Shown: positions 1 through 6,602 of the stretch, piece after piece
Layout: every line of letters begins with the position of its first letter
How positions within the stretch are numbered: position 1 is the first letter of the stretch
The notes under the pieces: model-generated
Database searches by the model: none
What the model saw: the letters and a program-made list of their open reading frames with translations, nothing else
What the model was told of the DNA's origin: nothing
Source: Phycisphaerae bacterium
GTDB lineage: Bacteria; Planctomycetota; Phycisphaerae; UBA1845; UTPLA1
NCBI GenBank assembly: GCA_029259995.1
Contig: JAJDEC010000063.1
Coordinates: 1 to 11,099 of the forward strand
Direction of reading: 5' to 3'
DNA: 11,099 nt
Translations under genes and position numbers: made by a program

Positions 1-405
1 GCGGTTCCACAGAGCAAGGTGCTGATCGTGGATGACAATCATCAGAACCTTGAACTGCTCGAAGCCTATCTGGAGGACGCGGCCAACATCACGACGCTGC
101 GCGCGACGAACGGCCAGGAATGTCTGAAATTGGTTCGTGAAGAAAAGCCGGACCTGGTGCTTCTTGACATCATGATGCCGAACATGAGCGGTTACGAAGT
201 GTGCAAGGCCATCCGTGCGGATGAGGCCACAAGAGAATTGCCGATCATTCTCGTGACGGCGTTGCATGAAATGGCGGACATCGAACTCGGTATGGACCTG
301 GGGGCGAATGATTTTCTGACGAAGCCGGTCAATCGTGTGGACTTGCTGAGTCGCATCAACACACTGCTTCGCGTGCATCAATCGGGCGAATCGTCCAATT
401 CCTAA
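1..405 (+). CDS. Response regulator receiver-domain protein (5' end outside the window)
   Basis: A single CheY-like receiver domain with no output domain. It would be phosphorylated by a histidine kinase and act through protein contacts. The frame is already open at base 1 and reads A-V-P-Q-S-K before V-L-I-V-D-D-N, so the GTG at 19 is probably an internal Val and the true start lies upstream. Counting that GTG as residue 1, the acidic pair is D5-D6, the phospho-acceptor is D50 (in LLDIMMP), the switch Thr is T80 (LVTA) and the conserved Lys is K102 (TKP). All receiver active-site residues are present. The domain ends about 15 residues after the last helix with a polar Ser-rich tail, then TAA. 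The M16 peptidase starts 63 bases downstream on the same strand, so co-transcription is possible. The partner kinase and the output are not visible here. Confidence 0.93.
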   Translation, partial: AVPQSKVLIVDDNHQNLELLEAYLEDAANITTLRATNGQECLKLVREEKPDLVLLDIMMPNMSGYEVCKAIRADEATRELPIILVTALHEMADIELGMDLGANDFLTKPVNRVDLLSRINTLLRVHQSGESSNS

Positions 406-468
406 AACAACGCTTCGTCGCGCGACCGACGAGTCCTCGTGCCGGGCGCGGTCGAGCCATGAGGCCGA

Positions 469-3060
469 ATGCTGACTGAATCCTATCGCATCGTCGACAG
501 ACCGGAACAACGTGTTGTTCGTTATTCCAACGGACTGACGGCGATTCTTGCGCGCCATGACGCGACGCCGACGGCGGCGGTTCGAATCATGGTTCGCGGA
601 GGGAGCGTGCTTGAGGGGGACTACTCGGGGACGGGCATCAGTCACTTATTCGAGCACTTGATTACATGTGACGGGGCAGGTGCGCATTCCGAGGCGGATC
701 TGCTCAAGCTTGCCGATGCACTGGGCGGGCTGGTCAACGCGTACACGACGACGGATCACATCTGCTATCACGCGACCGTGGAAGGTGATCAGACGCCTGC
801 CGCCCTGGACATGCTCGGTCAGTATGTTGTATCGCCGCGACTGAGCGCCGAGGTGTTTCATCGCGAGTTGGGTGTCGTGCAACGGGAGCTTGAACGCGAT
901 CGCGACGATCCCGAGACGCAGCTTGAGGAGTTGGTGCAGGAACTTCTCTATGAGGGGCATCCGCACGCGGCGCCCGTGATCGGGTATCGGGATCGTCTTG
1001 TGACGCTGACGCATGAGGATCTGATCGCGCATGACAAGCGCGTCCATTCCGGCGAGAACGTGATCGTCGTGGTTGCCGGAGACATCGACATCGACGACAT
1101 ATCGACGTTGGTCTGCGACATTTTCAAAGGGCTGGCTCGCGGAAGGCGTATCGACGGCCACCTGGAAGATCCGCGGCCGCTGGTATCGACGCGACGGGCG
1201 AGCAGGTCGATGGATGTCGAGTCGGCGTCGCTGACGATGGCCTTTCCGACGGTTCGCGAGCGACATCCGGACGATGTGCCGCTGGATCTGCTGTCGTCGA
1301 TCCTGTTGGACGGCGACGATGCGATCCTCGTGAAGCGGCTTCGATGGGATGCGCAACTGGTCTTCGACATCGGGGGAACGCATGACAGTGCCTGGTATGC
1401 GCCGGGCAGTTTTCAGATTTCGGCCCAGTGCGAAGCGGAACATATCGATCGTGTCGAGGCGGCCATTCTGGAATCGATCGCGGAACTGGCGTCGCGCTGT
1501 GTCACGGACGCACAACTGGCGCGGGCGAAGCGGCAGAACCTGACGACGATTCTGTTTCATCGAGAGACGGCCGAAGGGCTTGCGACGCAGTTGGGCGACG
1601 ATTATCTGGCGGCGGGGGACGTCAGCTATTGCGAAGCCTATATCAAGCGCATCAAGGCGGTCACGATCGATGAAGTGATGTCGGCCGCGGAGCGACATCT
1701 GATCGGGCGTCCTTACGTGTGCGCGAGAATTGTTCCGAACAGGGACGCGGCTGTATCGGGGCGTTTCGAGGCGAAGCCGTCGTCGAACGTGTTGAGCCGC
1801 TCGTCGACGGACGGCGGACTCTGCGTGTTGGCCAAGCATCTGCCCGACAGCGCGTTCGTTGCCGTCAGCATGAGTTTCGTAGGCGGCGTTGTGGCTGAGA
1901 CGGATGGGACGAGTGGGCTGTGCAACGCACTGAACAGCGTATGGGCGCGTGGAACAACGTCGCGTTCGGCCGATGCGATCGCGGCGGCCTTCGCCGAGCG
2001 TGGTGCGTCGCTTCGCGCGTCGAGCGGGCTGAACCAATTCGGCCTGAGCTTCGTTTCACTGGCGGAGGACTTCGACGGGCTGTGGCCGATTCTTGTCGAC
2101 GTTCTTCTGAATCCGGCGCTGAGCGAAACTGAGTGGGACAAGGCGCGTCCTCCCATTCTCGACGCCATTTCGCGGCGTGACGAGAGCTGGCACAACGAGC
2201 TTGTCCGATTTGCGCGCGAGCATTTCTTTGAAGCGCATCCGTATCGAATGAGCCGCATCGGAACGGAAGCGTCGGTGTCGGCGATTCACTCGGAGGCGAT
2301 TCGAGGCCTGTATCAGAGGCTGGTGTGTCCCCGGAACGCCGTGATTTCGATCGCTGGCGGGGTTGAGACTGACAAGATGCTCGACGTCGTGCGGTGCGAC
2401 CTGGGGTCGTGGAAATCCGAGGGAGGTCGATGGCGATGCGAGAACGCGCCGTCGTTCGGGGCGTCGGGCGATCGGCTGTTCGTCAAGGCGTCGTCCGAAG
2501 ATCGCGAGGTTGCGGGCGTATTCATCGGATTTCCCGGATTGTCGTACGCGAATCGGGCCGATCGGGCAGCCGTCGCCATTTTCGACACGATGCTGGCAGG
2601 ATATTCCCTCGCCAGCGGTCGGCTGTTCCAGGCCTTGCGCAGCGGCGACAACGATCTGGCTTACGAAGTGGCGGGCATCGGATTTGCGGGGCTGCTGCCG
2701 GGCTACATCGCGTATTCGTCCGGTTGCGAGCCGACACGCGTCAGCGACGTCTATCATGCGATGCGGGCGCAGATTGACGTGATTCGATCGGGGACATTTG
2801 ACGCCGACGAAGTGGGTCGTGCCAAGTCGATGATTCGCACGGGGGAACTCGACGGCCTCCAATCGTCCGCGGAGATTGCGGTTCGAATGTCGGTCGATGA
2901 AGTTCTGGGGGTCGGGGCCGAGGACTGGCGGTCATTCATTTCGGAAGTTGAATCGGCGTCGATCGACAGCGTGCGCGACGCGGCGTCGCGGTATTTGACG
3001 CAGGCGACGATTGCGATCGCGACGCCGGAGCCGGATCGTGTTGACATCACTTTGGGGTAA
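469..3060 (+). CDS. M16 family zinc metallopeptidase, two-lobed (pitrilysin/insulinase-like)
   Basis: An 863-residue zinc endopeptidase of the M16 fold, the clamshell type that degrades peptides or processes small substrates. The inverted zinc motif HxxEH is seen as H59-L-F-E62-H63. The third ligand fits E140, 76 residues after H63, within the family's usual 74-76 spacing. The first lobe has the M16 N-domain (about 15-165) and M16_C domain (about 185-370, with a VVVAGDI strand). The second lobe (about 450-850) repeats the fold but lacks the zinc site: the motif aligns with G483-L-C-N486-A487, so it is the inactive half. No signal peptide is evident, which suggests a cytoplasmic enzyme. The ATG at 469 is the first in-frame start after a TGA at 460-462, with a weak GAGG 4 bases before it. 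The substrate cannot be told. There is no cofactor-biosynthesis neighbour that would point to a PqqF-type role. Confidence 0.93.
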   Translation: MLTESYRIVDRPEQRVVRYSNGLTAILARHDATPTAAVRIMVRGGSVLEGDYSGTGISHLFEHLITCDGAGAHSEADLLKLADALGGLVNAYTTTDHICYHATVEGDQTPAALDMLGQYVVSPRLSAEVFHRELGVVQRELERDRDDPETQLEELVQELLYEGHPHAAPVIGYRDRLVTLTHEDLIAHDKRVHSGENVIVVVAGDIDIDDISTLVCDIFKGLARGRRIDGHLEDPRPLVSTRRASRSMDVESASLTMAFPTVRERHPDDVPLDLLSSILLDGDDAILVKRLRWDAQLVFDIGGTHDSAWYAPGSFQISAQCEAEHIDRVEAAILESIAELASRCVTDAQLARAKRQNLTTILFHRETAEGLATQLGDDYLAAGDVSYCEAYIKRIKAVTIDEVMSAAERHLIGRPYVCARIVPNRDAAVSGRFEAKPSSNVLSRSSTDGGLCVLAKHLPDSAFVAVSMSFVGGVVAETDGTSGLCNALNSVWARGTTSRSADAIAAAFAERGASLRASSGLNQFGLSFVSLAEDFDGLWPILVDVLLNPALSETEWDKARPPILDAISRRDESWHNELVRFAREHFFEAHPYRMSRIGTEASVSAIHSEAIRGLYQRLVCPRNAVISIAGGVETDKMLDVVRCDLGSWKSEGGRWRCENAPSFGASGDRLFVKASSEDREVAGVFIGFPGLSYANRADRAAVAIFDTMLAGYSLASGRLFQALRSGDNDLAYEVAGIGFAGLLPGYIAYSSGCEPTRVSDVYHAMRAQIDVIRSGTFDADEVGRAKSMIRTGELDGLQSSAEIAVRMSVDEVLGVGAEDWRSFISEVESASIDSVRDAASRYLTQATIAIATPEPDRVDITLG

Positions 3061-3189
3061 TCGAATCGTGATGGTGCGGTCGGCGATTTGCCCGGGGTGC
3101 AGCGCGTCGCGCGGTCGAGCTTCAGCGAAGCGCATCGAGTTTCGCGGGCTCCCGCTGGCACGGGCCGCGTCGCCTTATCGCGCTTCTTT
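3061..3189. other. Convergent intergenic gap between the M16 gene and the selenoprotein gene
   Basis: These 129 bases separate two convergent genes. There is a small hairpin (GCTTC-AGC-GAAGC) and a GCGG/CCGC stem, but no stem followed by a T-run on either strand. No convincing intrinsic terminator is seen and no coding signal is present. Confidence 0.5.
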
Positions 3190-3942
3190 CTATCTCAAGA
3201 GGCGCTGAACCTGCTTTAACACTTCGTTCGGGTCCATCCGATCCTGAATACTTGTTGCGATGTGCATCCAGGCGACACGGCCATCACGGTCGATGAGAAT
3301 GTTCGCGGGCAGCGACACGTCGAGATCGTGGAATGGCTCGTGATGGAATAGACCGTAGGCGCGGATGGCTTCCAATCGGACGTCGCAAAGCACATCAAAT
3401 GGCAATTCGTTCTCGTCGTGGACTTTCTTTGCGAGTTTCAGATCATCTGAGGCGATGGCGATGATGGTTCCGCCGGCGGATTCGAGGGCTTTCTGTACGT
3501 CTCCGAGACCTCGGAGCTCTACGATACAGAACGGTCACCAATGCCCTCGATAGAAGACGAGCAGCACGGGCCCTTTGCCTTCATAGGAAGACAATTGAAT
3601 CCTCTGGCCGTATTGGTTGGGAATCGAGAAGTCGTTGGCGTCCTGACCGACGGCGACGATGCCGTAGGGCGCGGGAAGTCGCATCAACACGTGCACTGAT
3701 AACAGGAACCCGATGCTCAGGAGGCCGCTGAGCGCGCCGGCGAGGATGGTGGTCTTCGTGCGCTTTCGGGCGAACGCGATGATACTGAAAAGGAGGCCGG
3801 CGACTGCGAGAATCGTATTCGGCAGTGCGGTCGAGCGTATCCAGGGAACGCTGATCAGCGCGTAATAGCTGATGCCTCCGACGGCCGACATGAGGAGGCC
3901 GATCCATGCCCAGCTGTTTGCCCGTTTTCGCGCGTCGATCAT
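3190..3942 (-). CDS. Membrane-anchored AhpC/TSA (redoxin) family selenoprotein, Sec at the UxxC active site (UGA at 3535-3537 read through)
   Basis: Read through its UGA, this is one 250-residue thiol/selenol oxidoreductase of the AhpC/TSA-redoxin type. Residues 12-32, 40-58 and 64-86 are hydrophobic and form three membrane spans. Basic clusters at 5-7 and 59-63 predict N-terminus inside, with the redox domain (about 98-250) outside. The domain contains GPVLLVFYRGHW, then Sec136-P-F-Cys139, then LPFDVLCD, a cis-Pro loop at SLP212 and the ILIDRDG strand, the usual order for this fold. In relatives the position of Sec136 is Cys, in a FYRGxWCPxC motif. The ATG at 3942 overlaps the upstream gene's TGA as ATGA and has GGAGGA 6 bases before it. 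Codons from 3534 down to the TAG at 3192-3190 contain no other stop. The substrate (peroxide, or a protein disulfide) is unknown. The alternative is a pseudogene or sequencing error, made less likely by the exact Cys position and the SECIS-like hairpin. Confidence 0.85.
3493..3529 (-). promoter_or_regulatory. Candidate bacterial SECIS element directly downstream of the UGA
   Basis: Counting bases after the UGA, the pairs are 6-10 (CUGUA) with 38-42 (UACAG), 12-14 (CGU) with 35-37 (ACG), and 19-24 (CUCCGA) with 29-34 (UCGGAG). This leaves an apical loop GGUC at 25-28, a single bulged U at 11 and a 4-base bulge AGAG at 15-18. The 14 base pairs use a continuous 3' strand. A G at the start of the apical loop, 16-37 bases after the UGA, is what bacterial SECIS models require for SelB binding. 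From memory, the E. coli fdhF element also carries AGGUCU around its apical loop and a bulged U. The hairpin was folded by eye, and no energy was computed. Confidence 0.72.
3535..3537 (-). other. In-frame UGA proposed to encode selenocysteine (residue 136)
   Basis: The codons on the minus strand are TGG TGA CCG TTC TGT, giving W-U-P-F-C. The UGA replaces the first Cys of a CxxC redox motif and differs from a Cys codon by one base. The frame is open on both sides. Confidence 0.85.
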
Positions 3943-5762
3943 CGTTCGTCCTCCGTCATGTTGACGGACATGCCGATCTGCCGCAGCAGGTCCGTGAGGC
4001 GTCGTTGCCAGGCGTGATTTTCAGTCAAGTGTAGTCGTGCGGCTGCCGCCTGCGTCAGAAACGGCTCCGGGTCGTCGACGAAACGGGAGACGGCATTCGC
4101 GAGATCGTTCACGGTCGAAAACTTTGTTACGTGATGTTCGCAATCGATGACGCTTGACCAGTCCTCGCCGACTGTGTCAGCGGTATGGCATTTATCGACA
4201 TGCCGAAGGAACACCGGGCGGCCGTTGGCCAGCCAATCCAGGGCACGATCGGCGACATGGTGCGATGTGCCGATCCAGATCAATGCCGGGGCGTCTCCAT
4301 CGTCCAACGACGGGGAGGATTCCACGGCAAATTGAGCCAGCGTTTCGTGCCTGTCCCAGCCGCGGCCAACGATTGTGAGTGCCGCGTTCGATTTCGCGAG
4401 CGTCATCAGGTAGGTCTCGGCGACAATTCGCGGACCGAGTGACGATCGAATCCGATCTATCAGTCCGGATCTTACTTCGTCGCTTTGAATCCGGAGATTC
4501 GTCGTGGCTTCCGCATGTGCCATCGCATCGGCGGACGAATCGTCGTCATAGCGCGCGACGTGTTTTGCAATCCAGTCCCGGGCGGATCTCCACAGGCGTT
4601 GATGCGAGCCGAGATGGATGCCGACGTCGACCGGTTCGGTTCCCTTCCAGTCGCCCATGGCGATGACACGGCCGGCGGGGCCCGGTCGGGATGACGGCTC
4701 CGAGTCGGCACTGGCGACGCCGGGCTGCATCAGCGTGATGCGCCGGGGTGAGACGCCGGCGTCGGCGGCGGCATGTCGCTGTGCGTGTGTACGGACGAAG
4801 AGCCACGCGGAATCCGGGATCTGTCGGACCAGGTCCGGCGACAGGGCGTTTGTGTGTGTGACGACGATACACGTCGGGGAATCATGTGTTCTAAAAGCGA
4901 GCTGTGTCGGCGCGCTGTCCACGAGAATGGAGAGCGTCGGTCGAAGCCCTGCGATGCGGCGTTCGATCGCCGTCGGATGCATCAACGACGGGTCATCGGG
5001 CACGCAGCAGAGGGCGATGCCGCCGAGTTCTCGTGCGGCCCGGGCCCATTGTCGCGCCCAGCGATGGGACATCGTCTCCGGCGCATTGGATCCGATGAAG
5101 ACGCGCAGGGCGTTACCGGCGCCTTGGGCTTCGGGATCCCTTGCTGCATTCTCGATTCGTGCCTGGGTCACGCGCGGAGGGATCGCGGTCAGTCGTTCCG
5201 TCAACAGGCGCACATCGCCGCGGTTGAACCACGGCCAGGCGAGCGTTCGATCGGGAATGAGATAGCCGGGCGACTCGATCAGGAAGTCGACGAGATGATC
5301 CCAGGCATCCGGTCCGACGAACAGCAGAAGGCGTCTTTGACGCAGCATGTCGGCGAAGGGGTGCAGCGACAGGGCGCACGCCGCTCGCCAGGCGTCCGGT
5401 TCGATCACGAAAATTGCCTGATGGGATTGCAGCGTGCGAGCCATCTGTCGAATTGCGGTGCCGTGACCGATGCCGAGGATGACGACGTTGCCGGCGCCTG
5501 GTTCGAATTGCTCGACGAGCGTTGACTCGCTGACATCGGGCATCGTGGAATCGCCGAGCCAGCGACGGCGTGCGTTTGCATCGGTCCATGCGAAAGTGGG
5601 CGTGCCGTCGCGGCCAAACGTGGGCTCAATGGAATCGGGGGGGGATGCGGCTTCGATCAGTTTGGCTGACTTGGGCAGTTGGGCGCGAAGCGCGTCGAGA
5701 TTGGCGCGGCGCGTCTCGTCAATCTGAATCGGGGGGCCGGCATCCGTGCCTGCTGTACGCAT
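3939..5762 (-). CDS. Large MptE-like (DUF115-type) / glycosyltransferase-like protein
   Basis: A 607-residue soluble protein without signal peptide or membrane span. Residues about 90-125 (VVILGIGHGTAIRQM, then a strand ending IEPD) look like the Rossmann core of MptE-like/DUF115 proteins, which are often found with flagellin or surface-glycan genes. Residues about 218-350 form a second alpha/beta region that resembles the N-lobe of a GT-B glycosyltransferase. Residues about 460-600 (LTIVGRGWD, then DRALDWLANGRPVFLR, then VNDLANAVSRFVDDPE) resemble the C-lobe of CgeB/YkvP-type glycosyltransferases, where the sugar nucleotide binds. A role in protein or surface glycosylation is an inference, and donor and acceptor are unknown. 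The ATG at 5762 follows the small membrane-protein gene by 16 bases. Its TGA overlaps the selenoprotein ATG, so the two are translated together. Confidence is high for the gene and moderate for the family. Confidence 0.72.
   Translation of the reverse strand: MRTAGTDAGPPIQIDETRRANLDALRAQLPKSAKLIEAASPPDSIEPTFGRDGTPTFAWTDANARRRWLGDSTMPDVSESTLVEQFEPGAGNVVILGIGHGTAIRQMARTLQSHQAIFVIEPDAWRAACALSLHPFADMLRQRRLLLFVGPDAWDHLVDFLIESPGYLIPDRTLAWPWFNRGDVRLLTERLTAIPPRVTQARIENAARDPEAQGAGNALRVFIGSNAPETMSHRWARQWARAARELGGIALCCVPDDPSLMHPTAIERRIAGLRPTLSILVDSAPTQLAFRTHDSPTCIVVTHTNALSPDLVRQIPDSAWLFVRTHAQRHAAADAGVSPRRITLMQPGVASADSEPSSRPGPAGRVIAMGDWKGTEPVDVGIHLGSHQRLWRSARDWIAKHVARYDDDSSADAMAHAEATTNLRIQSDEVRSGLIDRIRSSLGPRIVAETYLMTLAKSNAALTIVGRGWDRHETLAQFAVESSPSLDDGDAPALIWIGTSHHVADRALDWLANGRPVFLRHVDKCHTADTVGEDWSSVIDCEHHVTKFSTVNDLANAVSRFVDDPEPFLTQAAAARLHLTENHAWQRRLTDLLRQIGMSVNMTEDER
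3949..3954 (-). promoter_or_regulatory. Shine-Dalgarno of the selenoprotein gene
   Basis: GGAGGA lies 6 bases before the ATG at 3942, inside the end of the upstream gene. It fixes the selenoprotein start and supports translational coupling through the ATGA overlap. Confidence 0.8.
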
Positions 5763-5778
5763 TCGCAGTCCGATCTGA

Positions 5779-5940
5779 CTATTGGAGTATTCCGAACCAG
5801 CGCGTGAAGGCGAACCATGACAGGAAGCCGATCCACGCCAGCCAGATTGCCGCTGTCAGGATGACTTTCGAGCGGCCGATCTTCGGCGCGTGTTCCTTCT
5901 CCCAGGCATGATCGTCGTTCTTGGCCGTCTGACTCGTCAT
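5779..5940 (-). CDS. Small single-span membrane protein, 53 residues
   Basis: A short gene filling the gap between the Minf_1886 gene and the glycosyltransferase-like gene. It encodes 53 residues beginning MTSQTAKNDDHAWEKEHAPK and ending TRWFGILQ, then TAG. Residues 1-25 are charged and hydrophilic. Residues 26-45 (VILTAAIWLAWIGFLSWFAF) form one Trp-rich membrane helix. Few charges flank it on the C-terminal side, so topology is uncertain. An in-frame ATG at 5955 would add five residues (MNGID); neither start has a strong ribosome-binding site. The gene sits 36 bases after one gene's stop and 16 bases before the next start, on the same strand, which fits an operon member. I do not recognise a named family. 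The amphipathic start followed by one Trp-rich helix supports a real coding sequence. Confidence 0.65.
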   Translation of the reverse strand: MTSQTAKNDDHAWEKEHAPKIGRSKVILTAAIWLAWIGFLSWFAFTRWFGILQ

Positions 5941-5976
5941 GTCGATTCCGTTCATTCGTGGCGCAATGCGTTCAGG

Positions 5977-6564
5977 CTAGTCTTCCGCAAGATCTTCATC
6001 TGCCAGATCGTCCAACGGTTCGCGTTTGTCGGACAGCCGGATCTTGTAGGCTTCGTCGAATGCGGTGTCAAACTGAAAGACGGATTCGAAGTCCTCGACG
6101 CAATCGTCGGGCTGTTTCTGCAATACGCCGTTGTCAACGAGTGCGAAGACCATGCGACCGAAGTCCTTGGTTTCGCGGATGCCCCAACTGTGCAACACGG
6201 CCGGTGCCAGGAGGCCCCAACGAGACAGGGCATAATCGCGGAGGCCGAAGCAGAGATCCGTGCCGCTGACGTGCCGATTCATGCGTTCCATGACTTCGAG
6301 GGCACCGCCCAGTTGTTCGACGATCTGCTCGACGGGATCGGGCAGGCTTTCGGATTCCAGCAGCTCGGGCAATTCGAAGGGATCGATGCCCTTTTCCTGG
6401 AAGAACTGCAGCAATCGTGCGAGCGGCGGATTCAGCGGTCCGTGCATACGCTGGACTGTGTAGTCCAGACCTTGCCGGAGGAACTCGAACGCCGTCGGCG
6501 TGTATCGTTCGAGCTTCCGGCAGATTTCAGACATCTTGGCCGTCTCGTCGTGCATGGTCGCCAT
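5977..6564 (-). CDS. Minf_1886 family protein
   Basis: About 195 residues, soluble, with no signal peptide. The family core is clear: ERYTPTAFEFLRQGLDYT near the N-terminus, then RHVSGTDLCFGLRDYAL, then LHSWGIRETKDFGRMVFALVD, then DFESVFQFDTAFDE. This matches Minf_1886, an uncharacterised family of planctomycetes and verrucomicrobia, for which I know no biochemical function. Between the first helix and RHVSG there is an extra stretch of about 45 residues, proline-containing and rich in Glu and Leu, that looks like an insertion. The C-terminus is an acidic tail. The start is uncertain: the frame opens with a TTG at 6585, with ATGs at 6564, 6555 and 6534, none with a good Shine-Dalgarno. I use 6564; 6555 or 6534 would fit the family equally well. 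The PSP1 gene's stop is 38 bases upstream, so co-transcription is likely. Confidence 0.85.
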   Translation of the reverse strand: MATMHDETAKMSEICRKLERYTPTAFEFLRQGLDYTVQRMHGPLNPPLARLLQFFQEKGIDPFELPELLESESLPDPVEQIVEQLGGALEVMERMNRHVSGTDLCFGLRDYALSRWGLLAPAVLHSWGIRETKDFGRMVFALVDNGVLQKQPDDCVEDFESVFQFDTAFDEAYKIRLSDKREPLDDLADEDLAED

Positions 6565-6602
6565 TGTAACGATCGATGCCGCCAATTGGCATCGTCCTTA
6601 TT

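Noticed and set aside
406..468. Terminator between the response regulator and the M16 gene
   Set aside because: Partial inverted repeats exist (CGACCG/CGGTCG and ACGA-GTCC-TCGT), but there is no T-run after them.
646..2037. Long minus-strand open frame (463 codons) opposite the M16 gene
   Set aside because: Its translation is Arg-rich and unlike known proteins. It is the antisense shadow of a well-supported peptidase gene.
3535..3942. A truncated 135-residue membrane protein ending at the UGA, with a separate small protein at 3190-3405
   Set aside because: The two pieces are in one frame, the second would start only at an internal TTG, and together they complete one redoxin fold. The UGA sits on the catalytic Cys position.
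6592..6592. Short leader frame starting at the ATG at 6592, after AAGGA, between the PSP1 and Minf_1886 genes
   Set aside because: It is only about 20 codons, the spacing from AAGGA is too short, and it overlaps the Minf_1886 start in another frame.
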